Source: a virus. Taken from it: a DNA stretch of 38,203 bases. Below the pieces are notes generated by a model. That model was not told the DNA's origin. It saw nothing but the letters and a program-made list of their open reading frames with translations, and searched no databases. Positions within the stretch are counted from its first letter, which is position 1. Each line of letters begins with the position of its first letter. Position numbers and translations under genes: made by a program. Below, piece after piece: positions 30,561-36,115 of the stretch. Location: positions 1 through 38,203 of IMG/VR virus record IMGVR_UViG_3300025978_000025; one strand, written 5' to 3'.

Positions 30561-30968
30561 ATGGCAGACCCTAGACTCGTAGCGATGCTGGCATCACAGG
30601 GCCCCAAGGCGCTACAGAACCCTGTGACGCGTTTTGCGCTAGGATTGCCCATCGGAAATCAGGGAGTGATTCCACAGCCGCAGCCACAACCACAGCCACA
30701 GCCATCGTCGGAGAAGACCGCACAAGGCAAGAACAACTCCGGTATCCAAGAGAAGCTGCTCGCGCGCATCCGCACAGTAGCAGAGACGGGTTTCGCTGTC
30801 CCAGGACCCGGGATACTCCCTGGCTACGCGCTTAGGCCCGAGGTCCGCGCAGCATTCGATGAAATGGGAGGCGTGTCAGGGTTCGATGCGACCAAACTCA
30901 GCCCGGACGAAGAGAAGGGGCTCGCGCTCATCATCGACCCTAACTGGGTGAGGGAGCGGCGGCAATGA
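30561..30968 (+). CDS. Hypothetical protein with PQ repeat, 135 aa
   Basis: ATG 30561 follows AAAGGCGACC. The product starts ADPRLVAMLASQGPKAL, has a PQPQPQPQPQ run, then a helical part (IQEKLLARIRTVAETGF) and FDATKLSPDEEKGLALII. It overlaps the following gene by ATGA, and this short series lies upstream of the terminase genes, as small morphogenesis genes often do. Not recognised. Confidence 0.55.
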   Translation: MADPRLVAMLASQGPKALQNPVTRFALGLPIGNQGVIPQPQPQPQPQPSSEKTAQGKNNSGIQEKLLARIRTVAETGFAVPGPGILPGYALRPEVRAAFDEMGGVSGFDATKLSPDEEKGLALIIDPNWVRERRQ

Positions 30969-31291
30969 CAGCCTACCTCCAACCTGAGCGCGTCCGCTAC
31001 TGGCGCGACCAAGACGACGTGATGAGTATCGCCAAGCGCGAGGACGAGGTGACTCCGCTCGTCATCAACTGGTCCGATCGTCTTGAAGGGTCGACCATCT
31101 CGAGCGTGTCCTACGTTGACGACGGCGTGACGCGCTCGAACACCAGCAACACGACCACCACGAGCACGACGCACGTTACGGGCATTGGCGAGACCGAGGT
31201 CACTGCGACCTTTGCGTCAGGAGAGAAGCGGCAGATGCTCGTGAGGTTTGTGGCCGAGAGCGGGTCTGGGCAGGCGAGCGACTATGAGTGA
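30965..31291 (+). CDS. Ig-like small phage protein, 108 aa
   Basis: ATG 30965 overlaps the preceding stop. The product is beta-rich: VTPLVINWSDRLEGSTI, SVSYVDDGV, a Thr/Asn-rich run, EVTATFASGEKRQMLVRFV. This WSxRL-G and SGEKR layout resembles small immunoglobulin-like phage proteins found near packaging genes. Likely structural, not proved. Confidence 0.55.
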   Translation: MTAYLQPERVRYWRDQDDVMSIAKREDEVTPLVINWSDRLEGSTISSVSYVDDGVTRSNTSNTTTTSTTHVTGIGETEVTATFASGEKRQMLVRFVAESGSGQASDYE

Positions 31292-31481
31292 GTTGGTGTT
31301 ATGGTTTGATGCGGCGGCGGTGCTGTGTATCGGTATTATCGCCATTATTCTGGTCGTGTATGTGTTGGTTGTTGCGTTGGCGTATGCTGCTGCTTCGGTG
31401 TTTTTGGTGATGGTGTATGGCGCTCGCGCGGCGGAATTCATGGCGAAGATAGCATCTAGGGTGAGCGACTATGACGGGTAG
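31284..31481 (+). CDS. Small membrane protein, 65 aa
   Basis: ATG 31284 overlaps the preceding stop by 8 bases. Residues 6-46 are almost wholly hydrophobic (DAAAVLCIGIIAIILVVYVL, then ALAYAAASVFLVMVYG) and may form two membrane passes. Function unknown; not the main holin candidate by position. Confidence 0.55.
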   Translation: MSELVLWFDAAAVLCIGIIAIILVVYVLVVALAYAAASVFLVMVYGARAAEFMAKIASRVSDYDG

Positions 31482-32091
31482 CAAAACCACCGAAGACCAG
31501 AAGAATAAACCAATCCTGAAGACCATCGATGACCTGCGCCCGGCAGACTACAACCCTCGAAAAATAAGCCCGCGTTCCGCTGCTGCCCTTTCGAAATCAA
31601 TTGGCGATTTCGGTGATCTGTCCGGCGTCGTCTGGAATCGGCGGACGGGAAACCTCGTATGCGGCCACCAGCGAGTAGCCGAGCTACGAAAATTGGGTGC
31701 GCAGCTGATAGATGGGGATCTTCAGATCGTGAGTGGCGAGCGGTTTGCAGTACGTATTGTCGACTGGCCCATCGTCAAAGAAAAATCCGCCAACGTGGTG
31801 GCCAACAATCCATCTGTCGCGGGAGAGTTCACCCCCTCTGTAGATGCCGTTCTTGACGAGATCATGGCTGGTATCGGGCAGCAGGATTATGATGCCTTGC
31901 TCCTTGGTGATGCGCGCGTCGGGGCAGACAAGCTGGGAGCCGCAGAACTCAAAGAATGGGACGCCAGCGAGCTGTCGCTTGACGGGATGTTCATCTTCAC
32001 GGCGCCGATTGAGGTGCAGGCCAAGGTTCGAGCTGTCTTGGAACGCGAGTTCCCTGGCGTAAAATTCCGCGAGGAAGTCGTCTATGGCTAA
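31471..32091 (+). CDS. ParB/Srx-domain protein, 206 aa
   Basis: The opening IDDLRPADYNPRKISPRS then AALSKSIGDFGDLSGVVWN and GNLVCGHQRVAEL matches the ParB/sulfiredoxin-like N-terminal domain. The remainder is a helical region with no visible HTH and no typical ParB C-terminal dimer domain. Such proteins neighbour methyltransferases and terminases in phages. It is unlikely to read parS by itself. ATG 31471 overlaps the preceding gene. Confidence 0.8.
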   Translation: MTGSKTTEDQKNKPILKTIDDLRPADYNPRKISPRSAAALSKSIGDFGDLSGVVWNRRTGNLVCGHQRVAELRKLGAQLIDGDLQIVSGERFAVRIVDWPIVKEKSANVVANNPSVAGEFTPSVDAVLDEIMAGIGQQDYDALLLGDARVGADKLGAAELKEWDASELSLDGMFIFTAPIEVQAKVRAVLEREFPGVKFREEVVYG

Positions 32092-32695
32092 CGCGGTCCA
32101 GGTACACAACTCAGCGCCAGAGGCAAAGGCAGAACTTCGTAGGCGTATTGTGGATGCACTTGGCGGCCCTGGGTCTTGTCGGGTGCTCGAGACGCATTCA
32201 GGGCCAGGTGTGATGCGCCGATTGGCGTACGCTGGGGTATCCGACTGGCTCGGTATTGACGCGGACATGGAATCGCCGAACGCCATTCACCACGACAATC
32301 GCGAGGTCATGCGGGCAATCGATCTGTCGCGGTTCAACTTGCTTGATGTGGATGCGTTCGGGTCTCCGTGGGAACAGTTGTGGTTGTTTGCTCAGCGGAG
32401 AACGATTGCCAAGGGCGAGAAAATAGGCCTGGCTCTAACGTCAGGCTTGCAGGGCGCAGGAGCATCCAGATCCCCAACACTGCGCGTGGCCGGGTGGTCA
32501 CAACAAATGGCCGATGCTGTTGGTGCAGACATTCAAATCAAGCACCGTTTTTTTGTCGGGGATAAGGGGGCAAACCCATTAGCCCAACGGCTGGTGCGCT
32601 CCTGGTTCCCGGCGTGCACTATTGCGCGGTGGATGAGTTCAAGATCAAATCACGGCGGGGCGTGGTACTTTGGTGCCGTTCTCATGGGATCATAA
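32084..32695 (+). CDS. Methyltransferase-like protein with a Trm1-like DxDxFGSPW motif, 203 aa
   Basis: RVLETHSGPGVMRRLAYAG is a plausible SAM-binding motif I (E-x-x-S-G-x-G) and LLDVDAFGSPWEQL is like motif IV of tRNA guanine-26 dimethyltransferases (D-x-D-P-F-G-S-P). A RNA-type target is possible but DNA cannot be excluded. It overlaps the ParB-domain gene by 8 bases, so the two form one unit, and converges with the radical SAM gene. Confidence 0.6.
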   Translation: MANAVQVHNSAPEAKAELRRRIVDALGGPGSCRVLETHSGPGVMRRLAYAGVSDWLGIDADMESPNAIHHDNREVMRAIDLSRFNLLDVDAFGSPWEQLWLFAQRRTIAKGEKIGLALTSGLQGAGASRSPTLRVAGWSQQMADAVGADIQIKHRFFVGDKGANPLAQRLVRSWFPACTIARWMSSRSNHGGAWYFGAVLMGS

Positions 32696-33409
32696 TCACG
32701 CGGGCTCGAATTGCGCAATGTCCGCCTTCAATTTGTAGTTCGTTCCTTGCTTGCGGCACTGCTCAACGGCTCGGCGTGTGAAGCTCTCCCAGTCGATGGC
32801 CTTGGATCGCACGTCGTGATTCCAGCGTCCGATTTTGCATAGGTCAACGACTCCGGCCACGGCCGCGATGAGTTCAAGGGTCTGCTCTGGATCAATGACG
32901 GGCTCGAAGCTGGCCCATGTTACGATCCCTCGCCGTTTGGCTTCTTTGAGCGCGGCGATACGTTCCTCCGGCAGCGACGCCCCAGGCTCCCACTCGATCG
33001 AGTCCTGGTTGCGGGAGAATGTCAGCGTAGAACCGTACTTGTCGACACCAGGACGCAAGAGATCGAAATCAGCAACGCTGCGTTGACCTCCTTTGGTAAG
33101 GATCACCACTCTGCAGCCCGAAGACTGCAGGACTCCGATTGCCTCGCGCGTCGTCCCATCGGATCCGGGAGAGTAGGGGTCAGTGGTGAAGCACATCAGA
33201 ACTTCCCGGCCAGCGTGCTTTGGGGCCTCCGCACGCAGAGAATAAATAACCCCTGGACGCGACACCACGGACGAAAACTCCTCTCGGTGCATGTGTAGCG
33301 CATTCGGGGCGTAGCAGTACCTGCATCCATGGGAGCAACCACGGTATAGGTTCACAGCACGCTCACAGTACTCGAGAGCTCGGCCCTTGGGTTCGTAGAT
33401 GGACTGCAT
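32696..33409 (-). CDS. Spore-photoproduct-lyase-like radical SAM protein, 237 aa
   Basis: YEPKGRALEYC then NLYRGCSHGCRYCYAP has the radical SAM CxxxCxxC cluster at Cys25, Cys29 and Cys32. Later features are EVLMCFTTDPYSPG and VVILTKGG, as in phage/bacterial SPL-family radical SAM proteins that lack the full SplB length. It binds a 4Fe-4S cluster and SAM; its substrate is unknown, a DNA lesion or modified base being the obvious guess. ATG 33409 follows AAGGAGG and has its own promoter. Confidence 0.85.
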   Translation of the reverse strand: MQSIYEPKGRALEYCERAVNLYRGCSHGCRYCYAPNALHMHREEFSSVVSRPGVIYSLRAEAPKHAGREVLMCFTTDPYSPGSDGTTREAIGVLQSSGCRVVILTKGGQRSVADFDLLRPGVDKYGSTLTFSRNQDSIEWEPGASLPEERIAALKEAKRRGIVTWASFEPVIDPEQTLELIAAVAGVVDLCKIGRWNHDVRSKAIDWESFTRRAVEQCRKQGTNYKLKADIAQFEPA

Positions 33410-33445
33410 CGGATGCCTCCTTGGTAGGTTGGTTATTCTGAGTAT

Positions 33446-33474
33446 ATTGTAGACGGAGACGACCCATCACGCAA
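33446..33474 (-). promoter_or_regulatory. Promoter of the radical SAM gene
   Basis: On the minus strand TTGCGT at 33474-33469, a 17-base spacer and TACAAT at 33451-33446. The -10 is 5/6. It precedes ATG 33409 by about 37 bases. Confidence 0.5.
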
Positions 33475-33521
33475 GGCTATTATGTTTGCAAAACACTATT
33501 GACAAGAGTACATAACAGTGC

Positions 33522-33968
33522 ATGCCGACAGACTCAAAAACCAGCCATAGGATCTGTACTGCTCGTGAAGACGAGCTGCAGGCGTTCGAGTTGCGCAAGG
33601 CCGGAGCGACCTACCTCCAGATCGGAAAGCAACTCGGGATCTCGAAGCAAAAAGCCTACGATGGCGTCAAGCGTGTTCTGCTCGAGACGATCAAGATCAC
33701 GACCGAGGAGGCTGTTGCCGTCCGAGCCCTGGAGATAGATAGGCTCGATGCCATGTTCCTAGGTTTGTGGCCGAGGGCGCGATCCGGCAATGAGCAGGCG
33801 GTGGCTGTCGCTCTAAAAATCATGGAGCGGCGCTCGAGGCTGCTCGGGCTCGACGCTCCTGAAAAGAGCGAGATAACAGGCAATGACGGGGCGAAACTCA
33901 TTGAATCGATCTCTGTCCATCTAGTACGTGCTGGCGAAGGCGACAAAAAAAATGTCAAAGATCTCTGA
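33522..33968 (+). CDS. Terminase small subunit candidate, 148 aa
   Basis: The product has an HTH-like region (ELRKAGATYLQIGKQLGISKQKAYDGV) followed by a helical part RALEIDRLDAMFLGLWPRA, then ALKIMERRSRLLGLDAPEK, a pattern seen often in small terminase subunits or their HTH partners. It precedes the large subunit by about 50 bases. The N-terminus binds the packaging site; the helical part may oligomerise. A perfect TTGACA at 33499 has no matching -10. Confidence 0.75.
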   Translation: MPTDSKTSHRICTAREDELQAFELRKAGATYLQIGKQLGISKQKAYDGVKRVLLETIKITTEEAVAVRALEIDRLDAMFLGLWPRARSGNEQAVAVALKIMERRSRLLGLDAPEKSEITGNDGAKLIESISVHLVRAGEGDKKNVKDL

Positions 33969-34016
33969 ACTGCTTTCGGAGCAAGGACCTAGTGAGCGAC
34001 CCATGAGCTGCTCCCG

Positions 34017-35276
34017 GTGAAGATAGTAGCCAGCTTCCCCGACAAGCTTCAGTTTCTGTTCGAGCCCGCACGCTACAAGGTGGCATTCGGAGGGAGAGGC
34101 GGGTCCAAGTCGTGGGGTTTCGCTCGCGCCCTCTTGATACTTGCCTTGCGGCGTCGCATGCGCATTCTCTGCGCTCGCGAGCTCCAGATTTCGATTGCCG
34201 ACTCGGTGCACAAGCTGCTCGGAGAGCAAATCATCGAGTTAGGCCTTGGGGACTACTACACCGTTCAGCAGACCAGCATCACGGCGTCCAACGGGTCTGA
34301 GTTCATCTTCGCCGGGCTGCGAACCAACGTAAACAAGATCAAGTCAATGGAGGCCCTCGATGTTGTTTGGGTCGAAGAGGCGCAGTGCGTATCGAGCGAC
34401 TCATGGGAGACATTGATCCCCACCGTGCGCAAGGACGGCAGCGAGATATGGATCAGCTTCAACCCCGACCTTGAGAGCGACCCGACATATCAGCGCTTCG
34501 TGGTCAACCCTCCTGCGAACGCCAAGGTCGTCAAGATCGGGTGGGAGGACAACCCATGGTTTCCCGCAGTCCTGGAGGAAGAGAAGGACTATCTTTACGC
34601 CAAGGACCCTGAGACCGCGGCGCACGTCTGGGGCGGTGGCACGCGCAAGAACAGCGTTGCCGCAGTGCTTCGGGGTCGCTACGTCGTCGAGAGCTTCGAT
34701 CCTGACTCAAGTTGGAACGGACCGTATTTCGGAGCCGACTGGGGATTTGGTGTCGATCCTACGGCGCTTGTCAAGTTGTGGATTTCTGGACGCGCCCTCT
34801 ACGTCGAGCATGAGGCATACGGCGTAGGCGTCGATATCGACGATACTCCAGCGCTGTTTGACATGGTGCCGAAGGCCAAAGACTACATCATTCGTGCCGA
34901 CTGCTCTCGCCCCGAGACCATTAGCCACATGAGGCGCCACGGATACCCGAAGATGATCGGCTGTATGAAGGGCGCCGGTAGTGTCGAGGATGGCGTTGAG
35001 CACCTGCGCAGCTACGAGCGCATCGTCATCCACCCGAGATGCCCTCATGTCGCGGAACAGGCTAGGTTGTGGAGCTACAAGCAGGACAAGCTGAGCGGTG
35101 ACGTGCTACCATCGCTCAAGGACGGAAATGACGATTGCTGGGACGCAGCCAGGTACGCCCTTGAGCCCATCATCCGCGCCGGCAAACCGAAGACGAGGAA
35201 GCAAGACGAGCCAGTGCCGAGAAGTGACTACGACCGCAAGCCACGCGACGATGGCGATAGCTGGAAGACGGTTTGA
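34017..35276 (+). CDS. Terminase large subunit, PBSX/Terminase_3 type, 419 aa
   Basis: Walker A GGRGGSKSW at 25-33 and Walker B VVWVEEA at 116-122 define the ATPase. ISFNPD (about 147-152) is the typical coupling motif. The C-terminal nuclease half starts with GADWGFGVDPTALV and ends with DDCWDAARYAL. GTG start 34017 overlaps the stop of a 22-codon frame beginning at ATG 33952 (MSKISELLSEQGPSE...), which may couple its translation. It cuts concatemers and drives DNA into the prohead through the portal. Confidence 0.95.
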   Translation: MKIVASFPDKLQFLFEPARYKVAFGGRGGSKSWGFARALLILALRRRMRILCARELQISIADSVHKLLGEQIIELGLGDYYTVQQTSITASNGSEFIFAGLRTNVNKIKSMEALDVVWVEEAQCVSSDSWETLIPTVRKDGSEIWISFNPDLESDPTYQRFVVNPPANAKVVKIGWEDNPWFPAVLEEEKDYLYAKDPETAAHVWGGGTRKNSVAAVLRGRYVVESFDPDSSWNGPYFGADWGFGVDPTALVKLWISGRALYVEHEAYGVGVDIDDTPALFDMVPKAKDYIIRADCSRPETISHMRRHGYPKMIGCMKGAGSVEDGVEHLRSYERIVIHPRCPHVAEQARLWSYKQDKLSGDVLPSLKDGNDDCWDAARYALEPIIRAGKPKTRKQDEPVPRSDYDRKPRDDGDSWKTV

Positions 35277-35301
35277 CGCTGGTGCTATGGTGCCACTATG
35301 A

Positions 35302-35359
35302 TGCTCGATAGCTCAGCGGCAGAGCCAAAGGCGCGGGTTCGAGTCCCGCTTGAGCATCA
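35302..35359 (+). ncRNA. tRNA-like element lacking the anticodon arm
   Basis: The acceptor TGCTCGA pairs with TTGAGCA (one G-T), then TA, D arm GCTC/GAGC with loop AGCGGCA, then only CAAAGGC in place of the anticodon arm, T arm GCGGG/CCCGC with loop TTCGAGT, and TCA at the 3' end. D and T arms and acceptor are intact, while about 17 bases including the anticodon are gone. It lies between the terminase and the small genes. Whether it is a decayed tRNA or a folded element with another role is unknown. Confidence 0.8.
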
Positions 35360-35377
35360 CAATGTGGTCTGTCGATC

Positions 35378-35470
35378 ATGATAAAGAACGAGAATAAGCG
35401 CACTGTTTATTGGATGAGCAGGGCGACAGCGAAGAAGCTTAGAACCGCGCTCGGAAGGGTGGGCAGATGA
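35378..35470 (+). CDS. Tiny basic protein, 30 aa
   Basis: ATG 35378 opens a 30-codon frame, IKNENKRTVYWMSRATAKK plus RTALGRVGR, ending by ATGA overlap with the next gene. It is very basic and helical, consistent with nucleic-acid binding. No clear ribosome binding site. Confidence 0.4.
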   Translation: MIKNENKRTVYWMSRATAKKLRTALGRVGR

Positions 35471-35742
35471 TCGACGATGCCGACAAGGCGATTGTGCAAG
35501 CAGACAGGCCGTATCCTCACGCCAACAAGCCGATCACCGGTGCTGCGGTAAGGACTGGTGACTACGGAAATCGAATAGAGCTAGGGTTGTCGTGGGAAAT
35601 CGAAGGCAAACTTTATCGCATGGCATGGCCAATGACGCGAAAAGCCGCTGTCAAACTATATCAGAGCCTCCTGGGAACAAGGGTCACTGGCATAGCCAAC
35701 GGCGAGGAGTATTGCGCTGGAACCGGGACAGATCAGAAATGA
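35467..35742 (+). CDS. Hypothetical protein, 91 aa
   Basis: ATG 35467 overlaps the preceding stop. The product reads IDDADKAIVQADRPYPHAN, then IELGLSWEIEGKLYRMAWPMT and VTGIANGEEYCAG. The middle is beta-rich, the start is acidic. No family recognised. It converges with the minus-strand gene that ends at 35759. Confidence 0.5.
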   Translation: MIDDADKAIVQADRPYPHANKPITGAAVRTGDYGNRIELGLSWEIEGKLYRMAWPMTRKAAVKLYQSLLGTRVTGIANGEEYCAGTGTDQK

Positions 35743-35758
35743 CGATTGGTGTCTTATC

Positions 35759-36115
35759 CTAGAACCGTAAACCCGCCGCCTCCATCCGACCACCGTTGAG
35801 CTGACGCGCTAGTTGGATGACCGCTGCCACCTCCTCGCCCTTGACCTTGAAGTCCTGCGCCTTGCCAGTGGCCATCGACTTTCCGACCACAGTGTACTCG
35901 TCTCTGAGACTGTCGTAGCCGCTGCCTCGCCCGATCTTGATTCGGGCCTCAAGCGATATGGCGAACAGCGCCTTGGATACCTCGCCTGAATTGGCGTCTA
36001 GGCAGCCGTTTGGCGCCGACTTGCAGATACCTCCGAGAGCACCGAACACGCCCTTGTCACGCGCCGGTGGTCTGGGGGCCTTGTAGAGGGGTCGCTTGAC
36101 GAGTCCTTTACTCAT
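35759..36115 (-). CDS. Hypothetical protein downstream of the portal, 118 aa
   Basis: ATG 36115 overlaps the portal stop by ATGA. The product has a basic Pro/Arg start (KRPLYKAPRPPARD), Gly/Cys-containing GICKSAPNGC, and a helical C-terminus (EEVAAVIQLARQLNGGR). It is probably made with the portal and may be a minor head-joining or scaffold-related protein, but no homology is recognised. Confidence 0.5.
   Translation of the reverse strand: MSKGLVKRPLYKAPRPPARDKGVFGALGGICKSAPNGCLDANSGEVSKALFAISLEARIKIGRGSGYDSLRDEYTVVGKSMATGKAQDFKVKGEEVAAVIQLARQLNGGRMEAAGLRF

Noticed and set aside
33499-33522. TTGACA as promoter for the small terminase
   Set aside because: No -10-like element at 16-18 bases downstream; the ATG follows immediately.
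35273-35302. TTGACG with TATGAT 18 bases later as a promoter
   Set aside because: The -10 overlaps the 5' end of the tRNA-like element, so transcripts would begin inside it; too uncertain to call.
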